DNA from: Morella rubra
Lineage: Eukaryota > Streptophyta > Magnoliopsida > Fagales > Myricaceae
DNA length: 64,000 nucleotides
Assembly: GCA_003952965.2 (NCBI GenBank)
Contig: RXIC02000083.1
Span: 148,721-212,720, forward strand
Reading direction: 5' to 3'
Numbering within the stretch: position 1 is the stretch's first letter; each line of letters begins with the position of its first letter. The translations under genes and the position numbers were made by a program. This document shows positions 36,301 through 49,078 of the stretch, in pieces. The notes under the pieces were generated by a model. The model worked only from the letters and a program-made list of their open reading frames with translations, had not been told where the DNA came from and ran no database searches.

Positions 36301-38321
36301 TTGGAGCTGAAGGGATTTTTACTGTTATCTATTTTACTTGTGGATGGTGGACACAGATGCTACTCGTTATCCATATCTTTTCCTTCTTCACATTACTGAT
36401 TTTTTTCCTTTGATTGTATTTCTTTCCCCTGCCTTTCCTGGTATTCTGTGGTCTATGTCTGGTGTGTCTCCTAAATGTTTTCTATAAACTTATTTTACCT
36501 TTTTTATCAAGTAAAGGATAACAATGTCAAGTCCATGAGGTAAGCTTTGGCATTGGTGCTAAGTTCTGTTGTTAAGTTTGAATCTGTCAGCATACTTATT
36601 AGTTTCATTTCCTGTGATGTCTTTTGTACTTAAACAATCTCAGAGAAATTGGCAGACGAGCTTGTTCAAATGTTTATTATGGAACTAAATTTGAAGGTGA
36701 AATGCACTTTTCTTTGGCTACTAGGAGAGTCTTGCTTTAATTTGAACTTTTTCTTGACCACTTTGTCGTGATCCATGAGTGCTATTTTGTGCTCTGGCAG
36801 CGGTTACTGTTACTGGAGTTTCTATCGATTAGTTGTGAAGCTCAGCAAGTGAGTCAGTTGCATTGGACAGATCAGCTTTATCAAGGAGAATCTGATCATT
36901 TGAGTACGTGTAACTTGTTCTTTGAAGAACATTGTGAGCCAATCCTGCCAAAATCTATTGATTCAAAAGCTGATATACCTTCTGTACGGTGTAACAACCA
37001 GCCAAACCAAGAGGTTTTGCAGGTACTAGATTGATCATTGTGTATAGTCAATAATTTGAAGACACGCAATTGGTCATCTTAATACATGTGTGGAAAAAAA
37101 GGCCGTGTGATAGCACATATGGAGCTCAGCTCTACGCAGTGGAGCAAGGTTGGTTAAGTATGGGGTTCAAATCTTCTACATATTCATGTGTAGTCAACAT
37201 AAGGATCATGTATGGTATTTTATGTAGTCCATTTTGCTCTCAAATCAGTCTGAGATATGTTAGTCAGAAATTCTCTTGGTGCAGCATCAATTCTTTAACA
37301 TTACCTAACAACTCATCTTCCATTCATAATGCATGTATCTAGTAATCGAGAATAAAAATGGAAGATCATATACATATCAAGTTAAGAATGCACCCAGAAT
37401 ATTGCAATTTTTGACACTTTTTCAAAGTCATTGGTCCTGAATAATATCTCGAACATAGGCCATAGTAAATGATTATTTTCCAGATCTTATATTGTCATGG
37501 ACACTTTTAGAAAAAAAATTAGCAGTGCTGGCCTCCTAGGTTTTTAGTCTTTAGATTCAGACATTCCTTTAATGATGTGTGCTTCTTAGTTAGCTCTTTC
37601 TCCTTTTTAGGAATATGTCTGAACACTTCAATTCCTCTTTGCTGTATTGCAGGTATATCTAACAACATGGCTTGCAGCGGTCAATATAAATACTCATAGG
37701 TAAAAGTTGGAACGAAAGATCTCAAACTCATTTTTATATGCTTTTCTTTTGTCATGAAAAGAAATCATTGATCAGGTCAGTGGACAGGGATGGAGGTAGG
37801 GGGTCCCAGCAGGGGCCATGGCCCCCCAGCTCTCCCAAAAAAGAATTAAAAAAATAAAATTGGTTCTCTTTTGTTATTTTTTGAAGTTCCTCCACCCTGC
37901 ATGGGCAACAAACATTGGAACTCTTGGATTGCAAATTTTAAATGCCATACCCTTGGTTTGCTTTAAATATGTGAAAGTGCAAAGTTAAATGTCATTTGTC
38001 AAGGAGAGTTGCTGCATCATAAAGCAACAGGAGCAAGGAAGGCTCTTCCTAAAATGTGTGACTTTGGGGTGCCTATCGCCCCACGAGGAGTCAGCACAGG
38101 CAAGATAGAGCAGAAGCAGCAGCAGTGCCACTTCTGCTCCAACAATGAAGCCTGGTCATAAAACCATATCAAACCATTTAAAGCTAAATACGGCGTTAAG
38201 CTATCTTTTCTTGAACAAAGAGAGTCATTTACCACAAAGTTCCCATCGTTTTTGTTTTCTTTACAGGGTAGATGAAATATTTGCTGTGGTAGGGGAGGAA
38301 ATGCACGTCAGCCTCACATAA
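33374..38321 (+). CDS. Conserved plant protein of unknown function, 318 aa
   Basis: Eight exons join in phase: 33374..33657, 34025..34109, 34960..35001, 35712..35880, 36644..36696, 36801..37022, 37653..37699 and 38267..38321 (stop TAA), 957 bases in all. I recall similar plant proteins but no established function. The N-terminus is a Ser/Pro-rich low-complexity stretch (about residues 15-55). A basic segment follows, RNLRNQWSKLASLRQQWVSS, then LVNAYLSQRYIPSMELGVLG, which looks like the conserved core. Later parts include GDGGGISVFTFLS, EKLADELVQMFIMELNLKRL and, at the end, TTWLAAVNINTHRVDEIFAV. There is no signal peptide or membrane segment. The helical second half could be a protein-interaction region. 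Clean splice sites and phases support a working gene. It is divergent from the Asterix-like gene and convergent with the dentin-sialophosphoprotein-like gene. Confidence 0.82.
34414..34434. repeat. Poly-C tract in an intron
   Basis: Twenty-one consecutive C in intron 2 of the 318-aa gene, followed by TCCCCC and more C/A-rich sequence. A likely length-variable or assembly-error site. Confidence 0.9.
37108..37180 (+). mobile_element. SINE-like segment in intron 6 of the 318-aa gene (putative)
   Basis: An A-box-like TAGCACATATGG at 37111 and a B-box-like GGGGTTCAAATCTTC at 37163 are spaced as in a tRNA-derived SINE. No tail or duplication was identified. Confidence 0.4.
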
Positions 38322-40415
38322 GCTACTCTCCTGGCAAAATAATCATTTGACCTAGCTTATCACACTTTCTTAGACCGTGAAGAATATGTCTGTTTGGAGC
38401 AGCTTTTGTAGACGTGGAGGATGCAAATGCTGTTGCACCTCTTGCTTATTGCTGTACATGGGAGATTGGTTTTTGCCAAAGCACAAGAAAAGGAAGAATT
38501 GTCTAACCATAGAGTTGACTCCATGTTGTTGATGATCTTTCCACCAGCAATGTGTTGCTGATTCAATCCCAGTGCAAGCTTGGTTGCTATTAAAACCAGG
38601 CATGCTTTCAATTGGAACCGGTACTAATGAGGATCAAACAGTTGCCTTTGGTTTCCTCCTCCCACGGGATATATACTGTTAAAACATTCTTCTTTTGGTG
38701 GAGTTGTGCACAGCAACGTATATGCTTTTGGAGGAGCTTTTTTTTCTTGGCCATATGCTTTTGGAGGTTATTTTTGACAATCGTGTTTATTTTATCAATC
38801 ATAATGCACGAATATGGTTATCATCATTCATTAGTTTAATGGTACCAATAGCGCAGCCTTTCTTCTGTGCATTGTCTACAATAAATTTACCGAATTAACA
38901 TCTGCTTTAACAAGTTTGTTTAATTTATCTGGTACCACGAGCTTATGGACATAGTTGGTGCTTATTCGAGCTTGGAGTTACCCATCTTAGAATAGAAGGA
39001 AAGGAGAGGCATGGGGATTTAGCAGAGTGAAGGGAAGAAGGAAACTTGGAGCACGGCTGTCGTTTTGAGTGGCAATGTTAAAATGGTGTTCATTTGTAAA
39101 ATTTTGGATGTTGGAGTCAGTGAAAAAAATGAAAAGGGAGATGATTTAAATAATTTTTTTATATTTTAATATATTAAAATTGATGAAAAAATAAAAAGAA
39201 ATAATTTTATGTAATTATTTTATTATGGCTAAAATTTTTGGTTATGATGCGGTACAAAAAGTACACATGATTCCACTGGGGACGCATAAAGCATCAGTTC
39301 CACTTGAGCAACAATAGTAGAATCCAAATTTCCCGCAAACTCATTAGGTGGGTGTGCCGTACTTAACTCTTAATATCTGAAAATTCGGTGACACGTTACG
39401 TACAGAGGCAAGCAATAACGGCACCCTAATGTTCATCAATTATGGCAACGCATTTGCTCTTGGGGAAACAGAGTTTCAAATCGCATTGGGTTGTTTCCTT
39501 CCCATTCACTGATTCCTGTTGAACGAAAAATTGCCTAAACCATATTTTGAAGCTTTTGCATATAGATTTGAGTGGATCTTCATTCTTCAGTTTAAGAAAT
39601 TAGGTCTTGTAACGAATCTGTTAATAGAGATAGATCGGGCATATATAGCTTCACATTGAGTTCCCAGGTATCTATCTACTAGGCAAGCATTTTTTTCTAC
39701 ACCTTGCCTCTTAAACTTCAACGAATTAAGGCACAACCAATACAATAGGGCACCTTAAATTATAAGGAGGTATAAAAAGACAACTAAGAAATTGCAATTT
39801 TTTTTTTTCATAAATAATTGGGATAATTTGGCCGCCACTTTTTACATTTCAGCTAAATTTATAACAAAAAGTACTCAATTTTTCAGTCGCAGTATGAACA
39901 GCTCAGATTAAATCCCTATATATTATATCTAACAGTCTAACTGCCTAATTTTTGCAGTAAAATTGGAAATCCCTGCCCACCTCCTCCCTTTCTCCTTTTT
40001 CCCTTAAAGAGACAAAACCCAGTTTCTAAATAGCTGCGGAAAGCTTAGGAACAATTCCCATTATTATCTGCAATTATAGCTGCGGAACAACCAGACTGCC
40101 TCTTTCCTCCCCAGGTACTGAAAAATGACGGGGTGTTGCAGTAATGCAGTTCCTTTTTTGACTATCAAAGCATCCAGGGACCAACTTATACATTTCAAGA
40201 ACATCACCAATGGCCTAGATTGTGGTGATCTAACAGCCTCCATCAGATTTTTTAAGGAGACAGCCTACTATCCATCTTCTCCTACAGTCCCACTCCTGTG
40301 GTTCTATTGTGTTGAAGCAAGCTCCACTATATAAGTCAAAAGAAAATGGACCAGAGACGGCGAGGGATGTCGAGACAATTGACCGAGAAAGAGGAAAAAA
40401 TCAATTAATTAATGA
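38322..40415. other. Convergent intergenic stretch
   Basis: Holds the 3'UTRs of the 318-aa gene (left) and the dentin-sialophosphoprotein-like gene (right). Around 39080-39250 a MITE-like segment matches the 31.7 and 48.5 kb family (AGATGATTTAAATAATTTTT, AAAATTTTTGGTTATG). Short frames at 38.4-38.9 kb and 40.1-40.5 kb do not look like genes. Confidence 0.5.
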
Positions 40416-43400
40416 TCAAAGTGAAAGACATTGTACCCTGTCTGGCAGATTCCTAGGCATTGGAAGTGCAGTAACATATTTCTGGGGGTAGGATTTTTGG
40501 GCATTTGCAGTTGTCTCAGAGGAAGAGGTGTCAGCCCCATCAACTTGCCCCCGGCCATGGAACTTGGCAAAACGATTGATGACAGAAAACTTCTCTAGAT
40601 CCTGACATTCCACTCTTAAGTCTAATATTGAGGCTCTACCGTCCAGTCTGCATCATCAAGAGGAAGCATTAGAGAATATGATATCATGCGAGAGATCCAC
40701 CAGCTATACCATGAAGCAAAGAAATACACCAACTGACATCATAAGAACAGCAACACCAGGTAAAGAATGACGAAGGAAAAATCAACGAAAGTACTGTATT
40801 ATCCACATGCAAAATCCCAACGTAATGAATACATCCCACAATCTGCTGTCATGCAAACCCCCCCCCCCCACCCTTTCCTCCTTCTCTCCCCCTCTTCTTC
40901 CTTTTTGTTTCTAAATCCTGCAATAATGAAAGGCACTCAACCGTATCCTATGAATCTTACTGAATGTTAACTGTTTATTATTCTGGTGCATATGTAGTGA
41001 TATAATTTTGTCTTGGTTAGTCCTTACCTTATTTATCTTGATACATAGATACCTTGTGGCCTATTCTCGCACTGTGCATAGGTAACACACGTTTGTTCTT
41101 CGGATGCTGTAACTTGCAGCTTTTTTCGTTTCAACAAATATAATTCATTTACCAGGAGCATAAAAGTAATAGCTTGTATTCTCTCAATGACACCACAAAA
41201 TTAATTATACACGATCCAACATTTTTAGGAAATTTTGTTGTTCTCCTTCTAATAGCTGTTATGACCATTACATTATTTCCTTGGGAGGCATTTCATTGTA
41301 CATGCATAATTTTCCTCAACTCTGTTCAGCCAGCTGAACAACCTCCTCAGTTACACCTATGTCGTGAATGTCGCTAGGCTTAACAACATAAGAGCAAAAG
41401 CATTCTCTTCTGGTTCCAAATGATTGACATTCTATTTTGGAATGTCAAAGTTCAACGGAGGATAATAAACAGAACTTTCTTTCAAACTGCTCGATGCTGC
41501 AAGGTGAACTAATTTGTTGTTTCTTTAAGGGAAATATTATTTCTCACAAGCATAGATGCAGGAATTCTTAACTCTATGGATAAAGAAATCTTGTAACAGA
41601 CATTGTTTCATAAAAAGATTCAACACAAATGAGGAAAGGTAACAGAAATATACATAAACACAGGCCGGAAAAACCACAGACAGTAAAGTTACCTCAACAG
41701 ATCATTTTCAAGCTTCCTCGCCTTGCCAATAAAGTCTTCCATGACTTTTGAGTAATGATCATCAACTCGTCCAAAGGTTCTAAGCTTCTCAGACAGGCTA
41801 AAGCACAATTTGGAAAAACTTAGCATTAGTATGTGGAGAATAAAATAATAAAACATAAATATCATCCATCATTGGCACATAAACTTAAGTGACTTCTAAA
41901 GCAATTCTTACAGGTTTCTGCCGTCAGGAGGCATGACGGCATCACTTCCAGCACAAGAGATAGCACTGCATGCATCTCCTAATGCTGATCTAGCCATAAA
42001 GTAAGCTACACTCTCATAGTGTGAGCTGGAATCTGCAGAGAGAACTGCTGCTGGAGGAGGGCAAAGCAGTTGCTGCGTAAGCTGTGTTGTCAAAATGAGC
42101 CTCCTTTTCGGTCTAAGCATCAGTGGTCCATCTTCAAAAATTTCAGCTTCATCTTCCACCTGTCATAAAATAAAAGGCAATTACACTCCGAAATAAGTAT
42201 GAATATACAGGAGAAACATAATATCAGACTGCAGTTTGCTTCACAAACCTTTTCAATCAGTCTGTTTGCTGCTTGGGCCCATACTAATTCTGCCACACTG
42301 TAAAAGGTAGAACTTTTCTCGTGTTAAAAAAAAAATCAAATCAAATCAAACAAAGCAATAAGGGGAGAGGGGGAAGAAAACACCAGTATGCATGTCAACA
42401 AAGAACATTACACAACAAATTTCCACAAAGACTAAAGTTCAGAATGTCAACAACCAAAATACTAACAATTGACAGAGATTCATAACTCAATAGATATTTA
42501 TACAGAAATCTTATATATCAATGATATGACAACTACCTGATATTCTGAAGCCTCTGGGACCCCTCTGTCAATTCTTTATGCCATGGTATAAGTCCTGATG
42601 TAGCACTTTTACGCTTCTTTGGTCTCACAACAACAAGACTTTGATCCATGACGTCAGGAGGCAATAAATGAGGGGATGACAACTGTTCATTTGCTACTAC
42701 TGTAGAATAAGAACTTTGCAGGACATTTCCGAGATGAGAAGCATCAGCAGCAGCATTAACTTGCTCCTTTGAATTACTAGCAAGAAAACAGTCAGATGGC
42801 TTCCCTACAATGAAAGGCTGTTCCAAAACCTTGGCAGAGGCGCCTTTCCACCCATCATATGTCGGTAACATTTGCCCATTTTTAAAGGTTCCATACTGGT
42901 CAAACCAGGATGGTGCCATCTGGGGACTAATTTGAGAATGCTCAGCCCGAACAGCAGTTGCATTATTACTACTTGGCAAACTATGAGAATTGTCCTGACC
43001 AAATGCAAGCATATCCTGAGAGGATGCATTTCTATCTCGACTTTCCCCTTGCTTAACTGAAAAGCTTAGCATCTTAGAATCTCCAGATGGACCTGGACTC
43101 TGATCGACTGATGCATCTCTTACCATAGCTGTGTATCCATATGGTAGGTGCTGTCCTCCTTTCGGAGCTACATGCTGTACATCCATACCAGAATCTGGAC
43201 CTTTAAATCTCTTAACACTTCGATTACTTGGATCAAGCTCAGTGCTTTTCATGGCTTGTACTTGATCCAGTAAGGAGTAACTTGAATTCATGGGATTATT
43301 TGGTCTTAAAGAACGGCCAAAAGCTTCAATGTCTCTTTGGGTAGCAGCAGCACTTGAATGAGTTGAATTGGAAAGGCGCTTTGCAACAGATTCTCTACCC

Positions 43401-46195
43401 GGTGAAACGCTAAACGTATTTTCGACAGGGCCAGTGGTCTCAACTGAAGCTTGCTGTCCAGGGATTCCTTTCAAAGGTTGCTCTTTCCCAGCAATGCTTT
43501 GTGAATTCATAGAAATTACACCAAATCGAGACTGATCACTCCCTCGTTTCTGGACATCATGATTATCGAGCTTCAGAGGCCCAGAACTGTTCTCTGATTG
43601 TACATGGGAATTAAACAAATCGGATGGAGCCTTGGATGGCTGGGCACCCAATAAACGTTGAGGGCTTGAAACACTGTTCCAGAAATTAGGTACTTTTGAG
43701 AAGGCAGGGGCCGATGTGACAGAATGCAGAGAGGTAGCCATGGCCTCCGAAGATGGGATTTGTTGGGCTGGATCTCTTGAATAGATTTGGCCTGTACTAT
43801 TCAGCTTGGACATCTCTGCAGAACAAGCAACATTATTTGGAGGACTTGTTGACATATCTGGTGTGGATGCCAGTACAGATTGACCGGTTTGAGGTCTCTC
43901 ACCAGATTGATCTATCTGTCTTGATTGGGAAGCAAGCATATCGAAAGCTACATTTACAGATTGATTTGACTGTCCACTTGCAACAGTCATTTGCTGACCA
44001 TAAAGATTACTTCTTGAGAAAGGAGAGCCAGAGGTAAAAGTTGCAGAAAATTTTCCTGGGGCATTGTACTGCAATGGTTTATTGCTTGTTTGTCCTAAAC
44101 TACTAGAAATATTATTCTGGAATTCACCTTGTGATGATTCATGAGAAGAGGCCAAAGACTGAGCAGTGGTGGTGGAAGCCAGCCATGTATTACCCTTATC
44201 CACAGACCCAGAAGCTAGAGATGAGCCAAGGACTGTTTGTGAGGAGCTCTGGGAAGATAAGGCACGGTCAGGAATTGGCAACCGTTGAGAGGGAGGCGCC
44301 AACTGTAAACCAAAACCTTGGGTAGCGGAAGACTGATTTCGCTGAAGGTGACCACCAGATCCATCAGAAGTTTCAGTTTCAGGCATCTCAGAAGAAAGAC
44401 AGAGGTCAGAAGAGCTAATGTGTCTTCCGGTGCCATATTCATTTGATTGATCCACCTTGTGAAGAAGCTCAAGCATATTTTGACTGTGTAAATTAACCAA
44501 AAAAGATATAATCCCAACTCAGTCATCAGTGACTTATGACATAACAGCGAGAAAAGCAGAAAGAGAACCTATAACCTTAGACATATTACTGGACATCTAT
44601 TGGAAACAAGCAAAATATCCAAACATTATCACCACCTCCAACGAAACAAGCTAGACATCAATTTAATGGATAATACGTACCGAAGAAAATCACTCGATAA
44701 TCTAAAAGAAATAAATGAATAGAGTACCAAAGCTAAAGATGAGCAGCTAATCTCACATATTCAACTACCTTGATGTAGCTGTCTTGTTGGGGGCATAATT
44801 ACCCACAGCTTTGTCAAAGTGGGCAGACGTATTAGGTGCATAACCTGGAAGCATGCTTTTGGAGTGTAAACCCTCTAAGCCTTTGGTGTCACCCTGAAAA
44901 ACAGGCGAACGGCCCTGTAAAATTTCAGATAAAATGGTGTCAAGGCAATTTTTTTTTTTCCTTCCAAGTATTTTGAAATGCTGAACTTGTCAAGAGGGCA
45001 GAAGAAAAGAGAAAACGCAGAAAGAGTATTGCCATCTTTCACCAATACGTAAAGCCAAATGGTCAATTACCTTCTCTAATTCCATAGAATTTCTGTCAGT
45101 GTGACCAGCAAACCTTGACTGGCCAACATACACCTGATCATGACCTCTTAATCCTTGAGAAACATGCTGTCCTGTGGCCTGCGAATGTGCATTATGTCTT
45201 GGGCCAGAAGAAGGCTCCACAACATCTACATCCCCCATCGGATGATACTGAAATCTACGAGTTCCAAGTTTTCGATTGGCTGGGCTAGAAAACTTGTGTT
45301 TGCCCCCAGTTGAAGTACGCAAGTCACTAGCATCTAACCAAACATTCTCTCTCAAACCACCAGTGGAAGCATGGGGAGACATGTTTGAGCGAAAACTGTC
45401 ACTCGAGTTCTCTTTCTTACTCGAGTTCTCTGCTTCATGTATTTCAACTTCTCCCTTGTTCAAGCCATTATTCCCTGATAAGTCCAACAATTGGCGGCTC
45501 TCATCAAGATGATGCTGGTATTTCCCCAGAGCATCATTCCCTTTGGAGTTCCCCAAAGATTGAACATCTTTCCAGAGATCAATATTATTACTGTTTTGAA
45601 GCTGCTGGCACCTTTCCTGGATGACCCTTGGAGTGCTTGAATTTGATATTGCCAAAGTACTATTTGAATTTGAATCTTCCCTATAGACCTGCAAGCTACC
45701 TATACCAGATTTGGTGTGTTCCAATTCAACAGATGAATTAGGAACAGAAGCAGTCCTCCACATACCAGTACCACGACCAACTTCCCCTTGTGTGGCTCCA
45801 TTATGATCCCTATTCTGAGTCAATTGAGATGATTTTTCTTTCTCTTGATGTTTCAAAGTAACCCCACTATCAGATGTCAAAGATTCAGTGAAGTTCCAAC
45901 CATTTGATCTATTGTATGGCTGGCCACCACTATCATATGAAGATATATTCTGTTGATGGCCCACAGAACCTGAAATGTTCTTGGTGTTTGTTTCTACCCC
46001 TGCAGACTTCGGAACATTTACATAAATATGACTGCCTTCAGCAAGTGGCTTTTGTAGAGGGCTACGATCTAACCACTTGTTTCCGTCTTCCTGAAACTGC
46101 GGAATGGTTCTCTGAGAAGCACTATTCTGCAACTTGTCACCCTGTTGATGGAAAGTATTCAGTCCTGATTGCTGAAATCCTGGAACATTAAAATA
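40416..46195 (-). CDS. Dentin-sialophosphoprotein-like plant protein, 5'-truncated
   Basis: A plant-specific, very large Ser/Gln/Asn-rich protein of unknown role, annotated in Arabidopsis as dentin sialophosphoprotein-like for its composition only. Exons in phase: about 46195..45071, 44893..44769, 44483..42537, 42297..42249, 42159..41912, 41797..41693 and 40647..40416 (stop TGA), about 1275 codons. Landmarks are VPGFQQSG, KWLDRSPLQKPLAEG, FQYHPMGDVDVVEPSSG, HLQRNQSSATQGFGLQLAPP, ATQRDIEAFGRSL, QISPQMAPSWFDQYGTFKNG, SLVVVRPKKRKSA, RPKRRLILTTQL, KVMEDFIGKARKLENDLLR and YVTALPMPRNLPDRVQCLSL. Homologues I recall carry several hundred more N-terminal residues. Here the first exon ends abruptly at a copia gag fragment near 46.2 kb, and no N-terminal exons follow upstream. 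An ATG at 46288, inside the gag DNA but out of its frame, reads into this exon. The remaining exons look intact, so decay is recent or the gene is still used. Confidence 0.85.
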
Positions 46196-46199
46196 ACTA

Positions 46200-46876
46200 A
46201 CTGGGGGAGAGCGGTTTTGAATCAAAGACCTCTCCCATGGAGGAGTTTCACGATCTGAGTAGTCTCGCACCAACGGCATCCCAAACATCCTTTGCCTTCG
46301 GTAAGAACAGGTACATCTTCCCGATGGAGGATATCATGGAATTTACCATCCAAGCGATAACCATTGAATTCTCCGACCGCCATTTCACCGAAGAAGCAGC
46401 ATCAGTAGAGGGTTGCTATTTCGTCTCGCCAGTAAGATACCCAAGCTTTCCCTGGCCATTGAGGACAAGTTTGATCAACTGAGCCCATTCTCGAAAGTTT
46501 TTCCCGTTGAGTTTCTCCATTGTGAGTTGGAAGGAAGAATTTTCAAGACCATTGGAGCCCATGGTGGACACCGCTGGTGTTTCCCAAGTAGGCATTGTAG
46601 TCGTGACCAATCCTTCGCTATCGGGTGGCTTCCGTCATTGATAGCTAGTGCAACCTAGCTTTGATACCATGAAAATAGGAAAAAATATTTCTATATTTCG
46701 TCGAATGAATTGTTGTACATGATATATGCTCCTATTTATAAAACAATAGCGAAACACAAATAAGGAAACAATCTCCTAAATTTGTCTAAATGCGATGCAC
46801 TGAATATTTCCTCAATCACTAATCCTAATTACACCACAATCCTTGTGATTTCTACAATCTTCGGGATTTCTACACA
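46200..46876 (-). mobile_element. Ty1/copia fragment: 5' LTR, primer-binding site and broken gag
   Basis: On the minus strand an LTR of about 207 bases runs from TGTGTAGAAATCCCG (46876) to CTATTTTCA (46670), with a TTTTATAAATAGG promoter box near 46740. A primer-binding site follows directly, TGGTATCAAAGCTAGG (46669-46654), of the initiator-tRNA type. The N-terminal part of copia gag comes next: FQLTMEKLNGKNFREW, GKLGYLTGETK, a TAG stop, SVKWRSENSMVIAW, MYLFLPKAKDVWDAV, then frame-broken sequence to about 46210. Pol and the 3' LTR are absent: gag sequence passes straight into the dentin-sialophosphoprotein-like exon. Confidence 0.85.
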
Positions 46877-48463
46877 CTTTGTTAAACCTATTTCCATCAA
46901 AAGAAAAAGGCAGCGAGAAGAAAAGGCTGGATTTCAGGAAGACCTTCCTTGTCTGTAAACAAATTAGAAACAACAAGCTGACAAAGATGACCAACAAAGT
47001 CACAATGAAAATTACTTACAGAAATCTTAAATCCGTAAGATTTCCAAGTTCCTTTGGAAGCTCCCCGGATAGCGAGTTATGGCCAATTTCCCTGTTTATT
47101 AAAGTTCAAATGAACGGAAAGGTTAATCAATATGAGATATACTATGTCCTAGCGGCTTCAAATAAAAATTTACAGAGTGCTCACAGGCGTTGCATGCGAG
47201 TTAGATTGCCAATTGATGAAGACAGGTTACCAGTCAAGTAATTTCGGGCCAAATTCCTATAAGCAACAGAATAGTTTAGCTTATTTAGACAATATATAGT
47301 GCAAATGGACCATTGTAGAAAAGAACACCACATCTAGAATAAATTTCTGCTAGTCTATATCTTTCACCTCTATTTCAAGTCTATCCTAGCTTGCACGAGA
47401 AAGAAGGTAACCATTAGTTATCCCAAACTGAAGTAAACAAACATGCAGAGAAGAAACCATACAGATTGGTGAGGAAAGTTAAAGTCCATAGGTCTTCTGG
47501 GATTACACCTTTAACATCCATTGCGTAAACCCTCCTGCAACGAAAATCCACAATAAACAAGCAATCATGAAAAAGAAGACTCACATATTAAAGATGTTCG
47601 GGATATTTTGAAGTGTAGGTTTGTTTCATCCGTTACCCCTATTTTTGTCAATTTAAAATGATTCAATTGAACTACTGGGAGGATATTAGGAGCCAAGCAG
47701 TGGACTGTCATAAGGATTGTGGTTCAATTCTATACTGAAATTGCTCACATACAATATCAGTTTTGTGGAAGGATAAAATTCTATGTCATAATTTAAGGTG
47801 CTAATAAATGGCTGCTCAAAGATCAGCAACTAACATCACCCAAGTTCTCCACAGTGTTTACACAAAGGTGATGGTAGTCACCCAAAAAAAAAAAACAAAA
47901 AACAACAAGAAAAAAATACGCATACAGTTCGGTAATGTGACAAGTTGATTGATTTTTGTCAGAACAATCGCACTTTATAAAAGGGTTGCCTAAAGTCTCG
48001 ATGGTGTTCGAGGCAAGGGCCTGTCCACTGCACAATTTCCCGCTTATATTCCATTTACCCGACGGCGCCTTGAGTCCCCATTGTTGGAACATTGAATTCA
48101 AAACTCTCGCTGCAATCAAATGCAAGCTTGAAGATAAGAGTGAACAGAATTATTTTTCAAAACAATATCTCTCCTAATCTTTCAAATCTCTCGGACGGCC
48201 ACACCCGTCTGGATCCGGCCATTACAATTTCCACTCCAAAGAAAATTCCACATACAACCATTTACGTTGACAAAGACAATTTGTTGTCCCCTACACTTTC
48301 AGACGCCCCCAATGCAACTCTAAAACAAATAAAATGTGGACTGATGAAAGTCTTTATTATCAGTTTTGAAAATTATGACTTGAAAATTATTTATAATTTT
48401 TTCACATTTAAAAGTTGAAGAATCCTAAAAATTCTTAACAAAAAAAATAAGAGCTCAGGAAAT

Positions 48464-49078
48464 TGATGTTTGAGTGTTAAAATTTTAGTATGATTTAAAA
48501 TTTAGGGTGTTGGAATTAGTGAAAAAATAAAGAGAGATGATTTAAATAAATTTTTTATGGAAAAAATATATTTTTCACCTACAAACTACCAAGGTAGTAA
48601 CATATTGCACCTCAAACTACCATCTTTAAGACATTGCACCCTCAAACTATCAATGTTAAACATCTTGCACCCTAAACTACCCACTTTGACACATTACACC
48701 CTCTAACTATTAATATTAAATACTTTGCATCCTCCATTTGACAATAATACCCTTGAAAAATTAATGAATTGACAACAATATTTTCAATATATGCAAAATG
48801 GGTCAAGGGCATTATCGTCATTTTAGTCTGAAAATTTGATAAAACGGTGCAAAGTGTCAAAAATTGGTAGTTAGAGGGTGCAATGTGTCAAAATTAGTAG
48901 TTTAGAGTGCAAAACCTATGGTAGTTCGTGGGTGAAAAATGTATTTTTTTTTCATTTTTTATATTTATTATAGTGAAAATGGATGATTTGATGAGGGGAG
49001 AATTATTATCAAAAAATAATATTTTGTAATTATCATATTAGATTAAAATTACCAAAAATTTTGACTAACAAACACCAT
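48464..49078. mobile_element. Tourist-like MITE, split by a second element
   Basis: Outer arms at 48464-48558 and 48963-49078 are inverted relatives of each other (TGATGTTTGAGTGTTAAAAT, and TGGTGTTTGTTAGTCAAAAT read from the right end). They match the family at 31.7, 39.1 and 51.9 kb. The interior is interrupted by the element at 48559-48953. It lies in intron 1 of the truncated LRR kinase. Confidence 0.7.
48559..48953. mobile_element. MULE-type MITE nested in another MITE, 9-bp target-site duplication
   Basis: A 395-bp element with long imperfect terminal inverted repeats (TTTTTCACCTACAAACTACC on the left, and TTTTTCACCCACGAACTACC read from the right end). It is flanked on both sides by ATTTTTTAT (48550-48558 and 48954-48962). 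A 9-bp duplication with long inverted ends is characteristic of Mutator-like elements. The interior repeats short phrases such as TTGCACCCTCAAACTATC. A related copy lies inverted at about 61.3-61.6 kb. Confidence 0.85.

Noticed and set aside
38360-38900. Several overlapping 60-85-codon frames on both strands after the 318-aa gene
   Set aside because: They shadow each other, lack conservation patterns and lie in the likely 3'UTR.
44990-46288. Treating the ATG at 46288 as the native start of the dentin-sialophosphoprotein-like protein
   Set aside because: The bases from about 46210 upward encode copia gag in another frame (AKDVWDAV), so this ATG belongs to the transposon and the native N-terminus is missing.
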